Source: Promethearchaeota archaeon | GTDB lineage: Archaea > Asgardarchaeota > Lokiarchaeia > Sigynarchaeales > SOKP01 | Length of the DNA stretch: 64,000 nt | Reading direction: 5' to 3' | Assembly (NCBI GenBank): GCA_019057775.1 | Contig: JAHLWT010000207.1 | Coordinates: forward strand, 1 to 64,000 | Position numbers and translations under genes: made by a program | In this document: positions 26,927 to 36,307 of the stretch, piece after piece | How the letters are laid out: each line of letters opens with the position of its first letter | Position numbering within the stretch: position 1 is the stretch's first letter | Notes under the pieces: model-generated | Told to the model about the DNA's origin: nothing | What the model saw: only the letters and a program-made list of their open reading frames with translations | The model's database searches: none

Positions 26927-29842
26927 ATGGAATCAATAGAGCAAAATTCTTATAACCTGGGATTAGACCAAATATATAAAAAACTTGATACTAATCCCAT
27001 TAAGGGTCTAACTGAGCAAGAAGCTCAGATTAGATTAGAAAAATATGGAACTAATGAAATTCCTAAGGTATCTAAGGGATTTATTAAGATTTATTTGGCA
27101 CCATTGTTTAATTGGCTAATTGTTATTTACCTAATTGGTGCATTAATATTATTTATAGTAGGTTTGTTTAGTGAGGAGGGTAATATGTTGATGATTGCCC
27201 TTACTTTAGGAATAGTTGCTCTGAATTGTATAGTAGCTATTGTTCAACAATATAGAGCAACGAAAAAATTAAAAGCATTAAGAGAATTATCCGCACCAAC
27301 ATCTACCATGATTAGAGAAGGTCAAAAAAAAGATATTCCCACAAAAGAAATTGTAATTGGAGATCTTTTAGTTTTAAACCAAGGTGACAAAATTCCTGCT
27401 GATGCAAGAATAATTGAGTCTTTTAATTTGGAGGCAAATGAAGCTTCTTTAACAGGGGAAAGTGAACCCGTAAAAAAATTAGAACAAGGTGTTGCATTAA
27501 ATGAAGAGGAGGCTTCTATTGGGGATCGTAAAAACATGGTGTTTTATGGGACTTATATTACAACCGGAACTGGTAAATCTATTGTAGTGGATACCGGGGG
27601 GGATACTGAAATTGGTAAGATTTCTCATGGGTTAGAAGAAGCAGGTACAAGTGAGATTCCTATTCGGGAAAAAATGAACAATTTTGGGAAATGGTTAGGA
27701 TTAATGGTATTCGCAATGTGGGGAATTATTTTAATCTTACTTGTTGCTGTTAGAGGTTTAGCAGCAATTGAAGCAGAACCAGGAGGTTTTAGTTCTGTTG
27801 TCATTGAAAGCTTAAATGCTGCACTAGATTTAATGCCTATCAATATTCCATTACTTACAACAATCATTTTGGTTACTGGTGTTTTAGCTATGGCACATCA
27901 TGGAGTTATTATAAGAAATCTAGCCTCTGTTGATAGTTTAGGGCGGGTGAGTGTAGTTTGTTCTGATAAAACGGGCACTTTAACTAAAAATCAGATGTCT
28001 GTTGAACATGTATGGACAAACGGTTCAGTTTATAAAGTAACCGGCTCAGGATATGATCCCGATGGAGAGATAATATTAGTAGATGATCAAAAAAATCTTA
28101 AATTTGTTAAACATATCGATAATTTTCCACAGCTAAAACTACTTTTAACTGCGGGATTCTTGAATAATAATTCAGCTCTCATAAAAAATGAAATAAAAAC
28201 AGCAAAAAAAATTATTTATAACTGGAACGTAGTCGGTTCTCCAACAGAAGGAGCTTTAATGGTTTTATACCAAAAAGGAATGGGAGATATTGTACTTGAT
28301 GATTATGATCAAATAACAGAATATCCTTTTGATTCTACTTTGAAAAGAATGACAAAGCTTTATAAAAAAAATGGAGATTTTTATTCTTACACGAAAGGTG
28401 CCAGTGAAATTTTAATTCCTCTCTGTACGAAAATAATATATAATGATAAAGAAATCCTATTTACAGACGAAATCAGGAAAAAAGTTAGTGAAATTGTTGA
28501 TCTGTATGCTCATCAAGGTTATAGGATACTGAGTTTGAGTTATAAAAAAATGAATGAAAAACCACCGGAAGGAGACAGTGGAAGGAAATATAGTGAATCA
28601 GAGATGACTTATATTGGATTTGTTACAATCCTTGATCCTCCTCGAGATGGAGTGAAGGAATCAGTTATCCAATGCCATGAAGCAGGAGTAGATGTAATAA
28701 TGATAACAGGTGATGCTCCTACAACTGCTAGAGCGATTGCCTCACAAATTTCTATTGTACAAGATGAGAAAGACCTAGCGCTTCAAGGTAAATATGTAAA
28801 AGATATCGAATCGTTTGAAGAATTAAGAAAAATCAAAGTATTTGCTAGGGTTTCTCCGGAGCATAAGCAAGATATTGTTGAAAAATATCAAAAGGAAAAA
28901 AAGGTGGTTGCGATGACGGGGGACGGTGTGAATGACGCTTTAGCTTTGAATATGGCAGATGCAGGAGTTGCTATGGGTATAGCTGGTACCGATGTAGCTA
29001 AGGAAGCTTCTGATATGGTAATTTCTGATGATTCTTTCAATTCAATAGTAACTGGAATTCATCATGGGAGAGGTATTTTCGCAAAAATTCGAGCTGTAGT
29101 ATTTTTCTATATTTGTATTAATGTATTTGAAGGAATTGTACAATTTATTTTAGCTATTATTTTTGGATTGCCCTATTTCTTGGATGAAGCATTCTATCTA
29201 CAATGGATCTTCTTAAGTATTACACTACACATGTTCCCTGGTTTAATTTTAACTTTCGATATGACTTCTAAAGATGTCATGAAGGAGAAACCACGAGATG
29301 AAGAAGAAATACTCTCAAAAAATATCATCGTTCTACTAGTAATATTTGGGATTTTACTTGCTATAAGCATGGTGATTGTTTATTTCGTTAGTTATAGTGG
29401 AATATATCCTGTTTTTGCAGAAAATTGGAATTTCGGGGATCTTAACCACACTTACTTATATACTCTGGAAAATGCTGATCTAAATCCCCTCGGCGTTAGT
29501 TTAACCGAAGCTAAAACTTTAACGATGTTAATGGTGACTCTATTCTTTTGTGAATCTTTCTTAATATTCCAAATCAGACGGCCTAACAAATCCTTAATTA
29601 AAAGTGTGCGTGAAGACAGCAACAAACGTATGTATTTAATAATCGGTTTGTTATTTGCTCTATTCATGATGTTGATGTATATCCCAGGTGTTCAGGTTGG
29701 TTTAGCATCATCAGGTATTAACTTTATGTTCATGTATTTAACTGGTTTTGATTGGTTAGTGTGCTTTTTAATATCTTTAATTTGCATAATCTCCTTTGAA
29801 ATTGTTAAGTTTGCTGCTCGTAGAAAGGATATAACTTTCTAG
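26927..29842 (+). CDS. P-type cation-transporting ATPase (P2-like) 2
   Basis: 971 residues, clear paralogue of the upstream pump. TGES actuator loop, DKTGTLTKN (D347), KGASE nucleotide-site variant (usual KGAPE) and hinge GDGVNDALALN, where the usual Pro of NDAPAL is Leu. The TM4 motif is P304-I-N-I-P, again lacking the acidic ligand. The N-terminal part and the ends (KFAARRKDITF versus KFFARRRKIFF) show common descent. Starts at ATG 26927. Tandem duplication with divergence suggests two related but not identical substrates or conditions. Confidence 0.85.
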   Translation: MESIEQNSYNLGLDQIYKKLDTNPIKGLTEQEAQIRLEKYGTNEIPKVSKGFIKIYLAPLFNWLIVIYLIGALILFIVGLFSEEGNMLMIALTLGIVALNCIVAIVQQYRATKKLKALRELSAPTSTMIREGQKKDIPTKEIVIGDLLVLNQGDKIPADARIIESFNLEANEASLTGESEPVKKLEQGVALNEEEASIGDRKNMVFYGTYITTGTGKSIVVDTGGDTEIGKISHGLEEAGTSEIPIREKMNNFGKWLGLMVFAMWGIILILLVAVRGLAAIEAEPGGFSSVVIESLNAALDLMPINIPLLTTIILVTGVLAMAHHGVIIRNLASVDSLGRVSVVCSDKTGTLTKNQMSVEHVWTNGSVYKVTGSGYDPDGEIILVDDQKNLKFVKHIDNFPQLKLLLTAGFLNNNSALIKNEIKTAKKIIYNWNVVGSPTEGALMVLYQKGMGDIVLDDYDQITEYPFDSTLKRMTKLYKKNGDFYSYTKGASEILIPLCTKIIYNDKEILFTDEIRKKVSEIVDLYAHQGYRILSLSYKKMNEKPPEGDSGRKYSESEMTYIGFVTILDPPRDGVKESVIQCHEAGVDVIMITGDAPTTARAIASQISIVQDEKDLALQGKYVKDIESFEELRKIKVFARVSPEHKQDIVEKYQKEKKVVAMTGDGVNDALALNMADAGVAMGIAGTDVAKEASDMVISDDSFNSIVTGIHHGRGIFAKIRAVVFFYICINVFEGIVQFILAIIFGLPYFLDEAFYLQWIFLSITLHMFPGLILTFDMTSKDVMKEKPRDEEEILSKNIIVLLVIFGILLAISMVIVYFVSYSGIYPVFAENWNFGDLNHTYLYTLENADLNPLGVSLTEAKTLTMLMVTLFFCESFLIFQIRRPNKSLIKSVREDSNKRMYLIIGLLFALFMMLMYIPGVQVGLASSGINFMFMYLTGFDWLVCFLISLICIISFEIVKFAARRKDITF

Positions 29843-29920
29843 CTTCGATTTTTCTTTTTTTTATTCGTTTAACTCAAAAAAATAAATAATTTTTTATTTC
29901 GAAATTGATTCTTTTCTTCT

Positions 29921-30469
29921 ATGTTAAGAGGAAAGAGAATAAGTTTAACCCCCATTAAAAGAGAATATATTGAATCCTTTCTCAGATGGTTCAACGATCC
30001 AGAAATTACCCAATACTTATTAATGTATCGACCACTCACTCAGATGGAAGAAGAAGACTGGCTTGAAAACCTAAAAAATAGGCAAGATACAATTTCTTTC
30101 TCAATTGTGGCCTCAAATGATGATAATTCAGAGATCCTTATTGGTAATTGTGGAATACATAATATCAATTGGAAAAATAGGGTAGGAGAGGCAGGGATAA
30201 CAATCGGAGAAAAACAATATCACAATAAAGGATTTGGAACTGAAGCGATGGAATTATTATTAGACTATGGGTTCAACACTGTAAATCTCAACAGAATTGA
30301 ATTGTTTGTATATGAATATAATACTAGAGCCATTAATTTGTATAAAAAATTAGGATTCACGGAAGAAGGACGGAAACGACAATTCATGTGGAACAAGGGT
30401 AAATATCACGATGCAATAATGATGGGTATGTTAGCAGAAGAATGGAGAAGAAGGAATAACTCTATTTAA
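29921..30469 (+). CDS. GNAT family N-acetyltransferase (RimJ/RimL type)
   Basis: 182 residues: N-terminal LRGKRISLTPIKREYIESFLRWFNDPE, a hallmark of the RimJ/RimL-like group, the central beta strands ILIGNCGIHNINWKNRVGEAGI, the acetyl-CoA loop GEKQYHNKGFGTEAM and the final VYEYNTRAINLYKKLGF. Transfers acetyl groups to protein N-termini or small amines; the substrate is unknown. No operon partner is obvious. Confidence 0.85.
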   Translation: MLRGKRISLTPIKREYIESFLRWFNDPEITQYLLMYRPLTQMEEEDWLENLKNRQDTISFSIVASNDDNSEILIGNCGIHNINWKNRVGEAGITIGEKQYHNKGFGTEAMELLLDYGFNTVNLNRIELFVYEYNTRAINLYKKLGFTEEGRKRQFMWNKGKYHDAIMMGMLAEEWRRRNNSI

Positions 30470-30561
30470 AATGGTCATGACTTTTTTCATATAAATTAAT
30501 TTTTAAAATATTCAATATTCCAATCACCAATAAAAAATAAACATAAATAAAAGGTGTTATA

Positions 30562-31893
30562 ATGAGCAAATCAATAGTATCTGTTGTAAAGTATGAAAAA
30601 CCATTAGAATCAGTTCGCAAACTAGTGGATTTAATTAATTTATTTGATGAAATTCCTAAGACTGCAAAAGTTTTTATCAAACCTAATATAGTCTATTGGA
30701 ATGCTGTTACCAATTTTCCTAAATGGGGGGTTATAACTAGCTCCCGTATTATTGAAGATGTCGTCGTTTTGCTTAAAGAACGTGGGATCGATGATATAAT
30801 TATTGGAGAAGGTATAGTAACGGCAGATGTGAAAGATACTGAAACGGCAGCAGATGCATTTGAAAAGCTAGGGTATAATCTTCTTAAGGAACGGTATGGA
30901 GTAAAACCGATCAATACCTTTACACGTCCCTTTGAGAAGATAGATTTAGGTACCGGTTTTAATGTCAATTTTAATTCTGATGCTTTAGCAGCTGATGTCG
31001 TAATTGATATACCTGTATTAAAAACTCATTCACAAGCCGTTGTTACGCTAGGATTTAAAAATTTGAAAGGTCTAATCAACTATGCTTCTCGTAAAAAATT
31101 TCATAGTGATGATCCAGTAAAAGATTTACATCACAATGTTGCTCAACTACCTAATAAACTAAAAAAAGTATTGACAATTATTGATGGAATCTATACTCTT
31201 GAACGAGGACCTGCCATTGATGGAAAAGCTCATAGAAAAAACATTCTCATTGCTTCCTCTGATATCCTATCAGCAGATATGGTTGGAGCTAAACTACTAG
31301 GTATTGAACCAACTGATGTACCTCACTTAGTACAAGCAGCAAAAGATAGAGAAAGACCTATGGATTTATCAGATGTTGAAATTGTTGGTGAAAAGATTGA
31401 TAATTTAGCATCCCATCATGAATGGGATTTTATTTATAATGATGCAGGAGATCTTCCCCTTCCTTTTATGAGAATTGGAGTAAAGGGATTAAAATATCAT
31501 AAATATGATAGTACTTTATGCACGTATTGCTCAGGAATTAATGGAACTTTATTAATGATCATCAAAGGTGCATGGCAATCGAGGAAGGGTAAACCATTTG
31601 ACAATGTGGAATTCTTAAATGGGAAACTAATGGAACCAACCCCTGGAATGGATAAAACAATTCTAATTGGTCAATGTCAATATAATAAAAACAAAGATCA
31701 CCCCAATATAAAGGAAATGATTCCAATTAGGGGATGCCCTCCTTCGATAGATGATGTGAGAAATGCGTTTAGCCAGATAGGTATTGAACTTCCATCTACG
31801 ATGTTTGAGAATATAAACAAGGGTGCTGGATTTCTCATGGCGAAATATAAAGGGAGACCCGAGTTTGAGGAGTCTTTCTTTCAAATAAAATAA
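30562..31893 (+). CDS. DUF362 family protein 1
   Basis: 443 residues with DUF362 features: KVFIKPNIVY near the N-terminus, DIPVLKTHSQAVVTLGFKNLKG in the middle and a late RGCPPSIDDV. It keeps a Cys pair, C320-x-x-C323 (CTYC), plus C-x-x-x further on, but no ferredoxin domain as seen in longer DUF362 proteins. DUF362 proteins are thought to be Fe-S/redox proteins; the precise role is unknown. The first 40 nt after the start are identical to those of the paralogue at 33643. Confidence 0.75.
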   Translation: MSKSIVSVVKYEKPLESVRKLVDLINLFDEIPKTAKVFIKPNIVYWNAVTNFPKWGVITSSRIIEDVVVLLKERGIDDIIIGEGIVTADVKDTETAADAFEKLGYNLLKERYGVKPINTFTRPFEKIDLGTGFNVNFNSDALAADVVIDIPVLKTHSQAVVTLGFKNLKGLINYASRKKFHSDDPVKDLHHNVAQLPNKLKKVLTIIDGIYTLERGPAIDGKAHRKNILIASSDILSADMVGAKLLGIEPTDVPHLVQAAKDRERPMDLSDVEIVGEKIDNLASHHEWDFIYNDAGDLPLPFMRIGVKGLKYHKYDSTLCTYCSGINGTLLMIIKGAWQSRKGKPFDNVEFLNGKLMEPTPGMDKTILIGQCQYNKNKDHPNIKEMIPIRGCPPSIDDVRNAFSQIGIELPSTMFENINKGAGFLMAKYKGRPEFEESFFQIK

Positions 31894-32097
31894 CTTTTTT
31901 CTTTTTGAGTAATTTTTTCTTTTTCGTGGTTCAAGTTTTTCAACCATAATTTTATTTGAAAGAAACGTTAACAAATTTTTATTCCAACCTTTCAACATTA
32001 ACAATTTCAAGTTAAACCTAATTTTCTCCAAAGATATTAAAATAATTATTTTTATTACTTAAATTAGTTTTATCAAATCTATTTAAATTCACAAAAA

Positions 32098-33399
32098 ATG
32101 ATTACTAAAGAAAAAATTATTTCTTTTATCAAGCAAGAATTTGTTTTGAATACTAGTGACTCAAATTATACTAGAAAATCTAAATTTCTAAATATTCTTC
32201 TATCTATATGTGGATTTGTTTCATGTATTGTGTTCCTAATTCCTCCAATTTTTGCTATCTTTGAAATTCCTTTTGGTTTTGAAGTAAGAATTAATAAAAT
32301 TTATACAGGAAGCCTAATCTTGTTAGTTTGTATAATTATTATACTTTTAATCAAAAAATTTGTATCAAAACAATTTGCAAACATTTCATTCATAATTCTC
32401 GTGACTTTACTTATATTTATGATGAGTGATCCTGTATTAATAGCATCAGGTATGCTTATATTTTGGTATTTTCTTCCTATCTTACTATCGAGCTTATTAT
32501 TTCGTTCAATCTGGAGTATAGTGACAACTATTGTAATTTTTATAATTATACCCTTAAATTATTTAACGTTTGGTCAATTTCCAGATTCAATCGATTTAAT
32601 AGGTCTTATTATATTTTCCAGTATTAGTTTATTTTCTTCACGAATCTTGGAAAATTCTTTGACACATTCTCAGAGTGCAGAAAAAGACATTAGAGAAACG
32701 TATAACAGAGTTGAATTATATAAAGATCTATTTTCACACGATGTCAGTAATATCTTTCAAAATATACAATCGTTTATTGATTTATGTATGTTTTTTATTA
32801 ATGACCCTCATAAAATAGAAAATTTTAAAGATTTAATAAAGCTTGCAAATCAACAAATATATCGAGGGGGGAATTTAGTTTCAAATGTTAGAACTCTCTC
32901 TGAATTAGAGAAATCTAAACAACCATTAATAACCGAAGATGCCCTTTTAATTTTAAACCAAGCAATAGACAGTATTAAAACTAATTTTCAGGATATAGTT
33001 ACAAATATAAAAATCGAATCTCAGGAAAAAAGTATTTATATAAAAAGCAATAACAAGCTAATTTTTCTTTTTGAAAATATTTTAAGAAATTCGATTGTTC
33101 ATAATGAGAATCCAACTGTTAAAATTTTAATAATAATCTCTAAAGAATTTATTGACAAAACAAGATATATCAAATTTAAATTCATTGATAATGGGATTGG
33201 GATTCCTGATTCAATAAAGGATAAAATATTTATAAGAGGTTTTGAGAAAGATGATGATATTGGAGGGATTGGACTAGGTTTAACTTTAGTAAACAAAATT
33301 GTAGAAAATCTTGATGGTAAAATTAAAGTTAAAGATAAAATCGAAGGAGATTACCGCCAGGGATCTATTTTCACTATTCTTATCCCTACAATAGATTGA
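32098..33399 (+). CDS. membrane histidine kinase
   Basis: 433 residues. About six N-terminal membrane segments (residues 30-185) with no extracellular sensor domain, then a dimerisation helix with FSHDVSNIFQNIQS (probable phospho-acceptor H214) and a HATPase domain: N-box FENILRNSIVHNE, G1 FIDNGIGIPD, G2 GGIGLGLTLV. No response regulator is adjacent. Sits between the two DUF362 genes in the same orientation but with 200-240 bp gaps, so each probably has its own promoter. Confidence 0.85.
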   Translation: MITKEKIISFIKQEFVLNTSDSNYTRKSKFLNILLSICGFVSCIVFLIPPIFAIFEIPFGFEVRINKIYTGSLILLVCIIIILLIKKFVSKQFANISFIILVTLLIFMMSDPVLIASGMLIFWYFLPILLSSLLFRSIWSIVTTIVIFIIIPLNYLTFGQFPDSIDLIGLIIFSSISLFSSRILENSLTHSQSAEKDIRETYNRVELYKDLFSHDVSNIFQNIQSFIDLCMFFINDPHKIENFKDLIKLANQQIYRGGNLVSNVRTLSELEKSKQPLITEDALLILNQAIDSIKTNFQDIVTNIKIESQEKSIYIKSNNKLIFLFENILRNSIVHNENPTVKILIIISKEFIDKTRYIKFKFIDNGIGIPDSIKDKIFIRGFEKDDDIGGIGLGLTLVNKIVENLDGKIKVKDKIEGDYRQGSIFTILIPTID

Positions 33400-33642
33400 A
33401 TTTTTAAATTTTCAATTCTATTCGGTGGTAAAATATTGAGATGGTTGATGTATAGTCATATTAATATTGGCAAATTTATTAGAATCGCAAATTTCAACCA
33501 ACCATGTATATGTTCAGTAAATTATATGAAAAATTTATGTTTTGTTTTAAATCATATAGTTAAATCTCTGAGTAAATTAGTTTTTAAAATATTTAATACT
33601 CAAATCAGTATACAAAAATAATAAAAATAATAGTGAAAGAAA

Positions 33643-34962
33643 TTGAGCAAATCAATAGTATCTGTTGTAAAGTATGAAAAACCTTTAGAATCTGTTCGAA
33701 AGGCAGTAGAATTATCTAACCTCTTTAGTGATTTACCAAAAGACGCCAAGATATTCATTAAACCAAATATTGTGTACTGGAGCTCTGGCCCTCATCCAAA
33801 ATGGGGGGTCATTACGACTTCACGAGTTATGGAGGATGTAGTAACTCTATTAAAAGAGCATGGGATTGAAGACATAACAATTGGAGAGGGATTTCAGACT
33901 AATGAAGCTGCCAAAGATGCTTTCAAGAAATTAGGTTACAATGATCTTAAAGAACGATTTGGAGTCAAGTTAATTAATACAAATGATAGACCATATGAGA
34001 AAATAGATATGGGATGTGAATTTCTTGTAAATTTTGCCTCAGACCCTCTGAAGGTGGATTATATTATTAATCTTCCTGTATTAAAAACTCACAGTCAAGC
34101 AGTTATAAGTTTAGGTATGAAAAACCTTAAAGGATTTATCAACATAGCTTCTCGAAAGAAATTTCATAGTGCTGATCCAATAAAGACCCTTCATTTTAAC
34201 GTTGCAAAACTTCCAAACAATATCCCTCCCTGTCTTACACTTATAGATGGAATTTATACATTAGAACGCGGACCCTCTATGGATGGAAAAGCCCATAAAA
34301 CTAATGTTTTAATTGCCTCAAAGGATATTTTATCCGCTGATATGGTTGGTGCAAAAATCTTAGGGATAGAACCCTCCGATGTACCTCAGTTAGTTCAAGC
34401 TGCTGAAGATAGAAATAGATCGCCTGATTTATCAGATGTTGAGGTTGTAGGAGAGAAAATCGAGGACGTAGCTGCACATCACGAATGGAAATTCATATAC
34501 AATGAAGCCGGTGATTTACCCCTTCCATTTTATAATAGACAATTTAAAGGCTTGAAATACCGAGAATATGATACAACGATGTGTACTTATTGTAGTGCAA
34601 TTAATGGACTTTTATTAGTATTACTGAAAAATGCATGGAATGGAGAAACTTTTGGTGGGATCGAATTTCTAACAGGTAAAATAATGGAACCTTCGACTGG
34701 AATGAATAAGACAATCCTGGTTGGGCAGTGTCAATATAAGAAAAATAAAGATCATCCGAACATTAAGGAATTAGTCCCTATTAGGGGATGCCCACCCTCC
34801 ATGAAAGATATTAAAAATGCATTTGAAATTTGTGGAATTAAGGCTAATCCCCTCATGTTTCAAGGAGGAGGGTTAGATGCAGGGGGAGTTATCTTCTTAC
34901 AGAAATATAAAAAAAAACCTGAATTTGAAGAAGATTTTTATAAAATAAAAACGACAAAATAA
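33643..34962 (+). CDS. DUF362 family protein 2
   Basis: 439 residues, closely related to the protein at 30562 over its full length (KIFIKPNIVYW, NLPVLKTHSQAVISLGMKN, RGCPPSMKDI, C314-x-x-C317). Starts with TTG 33643, at the position equivalent to the ATG of its paralogue. The shared start region is identical at the DNA level for about 40 nt, which points to gene conversion or recent duplication while the rest has diverged. Confidence 0.75.
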   Translation: MSKSIVSVVKYEKPLESVRKAVELSNLFSDLPKDAKIFIKPNIVYWSSGPHPKWGVITTSRVMEDVVTLLKEHGIEDITIGEGFQTNEAAKDAFKKLGYNDLKERFGVKLINTNDRPYEKIDMGCEFLVNFASDPLKVDYIINLPVLKTHSQAVISLGMKNLKGFINIASRKKFHSADPIKTLHFNVAKLPNNIPPCLTLIDGIYTLERGPSMDGKAHKTNVLIASKDILSADMVGAKILGIEPSDVPQLVQAAEDRNRSPDLSDVEVVGEKIEDVAAHHEWKFIYNEAGDLPLPFYNRQFKGLKYREYDTTMCTYCSAINGLLLVLLKNAWNGETFGGIEFLTGKIMEPSTGMNKTILVGQCQYKKNKDHPNIKELVPIRGCPPSMKDIKNAFEICGIKANPLMFQGGGLDAGGVIFLQKYKKKPEFEEDFYKIKTTK

Positions 34963-34971
34963 TTTTTTTTT
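34963..34971 (+). terminator. poly-T tract between convergent genes
   Basis: Nine T on the + strand directly after the DUF362-2 stop at 34962; the next gene is convergent. Confidence 0.4.
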
Positions 34972-35021
34972 ATTTTAAACATTTACATCAGATTTAAAAG
35001 AAGAAAAAAAGATAAAGAGTA

Positions 35022-36053
35022 TTATTTAATCATTGAACTATTGTTTCTGATGACACTCTCTGCATTTTTCATTATTCCTTCGATAATATCATTAACATCT
35101 TCAATTTTATCAATAATTCCAATTGATTGACCAAGTAAAACGGCTCCAGTTGTTGTATCACCATTATATACCCTATCATAAGAGCTTAAGTCCTTTAATT
35201 GTTGCTCAGGAGTAATAGAGGCTTCATAAGCAAGCATCTCCTCTTTAGAGGAGGGTGCGGGGTGGGCTGCAGCATATTCGTTTTTATATAATCGAATTGG
35301 ACCAAATGATCCCGTAAATAGCCCCGTATCTTGGGGTTTTCCAGGTGGAATTAATGCCTTATAATTTTCGTGAAACTCACTCTGTTTTGAAGCTATGAAT
35401 CTTGATCCCATCGCAATCGCTCCTGCGCCTAGAGATAAAGCAGCAGCTAAAGATTCCCCAGTAACAAAACCACCACATGCAATTTTAGGTAAATCAGGAA
35501 AGTTTTTATTAATTTGCTGAAGTAATACAAGAGTTGACACTCGCTCAAAAGATTGATGACCTCCACCTTCTGTACCAGTGACTACGATTCCATCGACACC
35601 AGAATCAACACACTTCTGAGCTAACCAGACAGCTGGGGCTACATGAAAGTGTTTGATTTCTGAATTTTCTCTTAGTTCTTTAAAATACTTCGATTGAGGA
35701 AGAAACCTTGAAGAACCGGCAGAAGTTAACCAATATTTGCATTGGTCTCTCATTTTAACATTGCCCATAACTATTTTAGGTAAGTTTCTGGCCATTGCTT
35801 TTACACCAGGATTATTCCTAGATGTAAGGATATTTAGACCGAATGGCTTATCTGTATGTTCAATCATATATTCTATACTGGCCATATGTTCCTTGACGGG
35901 ATCAGTTCCAGTTATGTTAACATTTGATAAAACTCCCAATCCACCAGCTTCACTCACAGCTAAAGCGAGATCACGCGTAAAAAAAGGACCCATAGGGGCA
36001 CTGAAAATTGGATGTTTTATTCCAAACATCTTCGTTATATCTGTTTCTATCAT
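35022..36053 (-). CDS. nitronate monooxygenase / FMN-dependent enoyl reductase-like protein
   Basis: 343-residue TIM barrel of the NMO/FabK group: APMGPFFTRDLALAVSEAGGLGVLSN at the start, VTGTEGGGHQSF with the catalytic-type His, and phosphate-binding ACGGFVTGESLAAALSLGAGAIAMGSRF. Oxidises nitronates or reduces enoyl thioesters with FMN. Context gives no help in choosing between the two. Start at ATG 36053. Confidence 0.8.
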   Translation of the reverse strand: MIETDITKMFGIKHPIFSAPMGPFFTRDLALAVSEAGGLGVLSNVNITGTDPVKEHMASIEYMIEHTDKPFGLNILTSRNNPGVKAMARNLPKIVMGNVKMRDQCKYWLTSAGSSRFLPQSKYFKELRENSEIKHFHVAPAVWLAQKCVDSGVDGIVVTGTEGGGHQSFERVSTLVLLQQINKNFPDLPKIACGGFVTGESLAAALSLGAGAIAMGSRFIASKQSEFHENYKALIPPGKPQDTGLFTGSFGPIRLYKNEYAAAHPAPSSKEEMLAYEASITPEQQLKDLSSYDRVYNGDTTTGAVLLGQSIGIIDKIEDVNDIIEGIMKNAESVIRNNSSMIK

Positions 36054-36307
36054 TTTTTTAAAATATCACCTTTAGTTGAATAAATAAACAGTATTTTTAA
36101 ACGTGTTTTTTTGTACTTTTTATACTTAGAATTTCGTGTTTATCGCGAGAAAATAAAAAAATTACTTATATTTATATCTTTAAATAAACTTTTTACAATT
36201 AAGATAAAAATGTCAAAAAATAATTAACACACCTCATAGTTCCCAGATATTTCAATAATTTAAAGACGTAATAATTTGAAATTCATTAAAATTCAGTAGA
36301 GCGATAA

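Noticed and set aside
31663..32031. 122-codon minus frame over the DUF362-1 3' end
   Set aside because: Antisense to a well-supported gene, and its outer half lies in A/T-rich non-coding DNA.
33436..33621. 61-codon + frame between the kinase and DUF362-2
   Set aside because: Composition is that of random A/T-rich DNA, it has no motif and it occupies the promoter region of the next gene.
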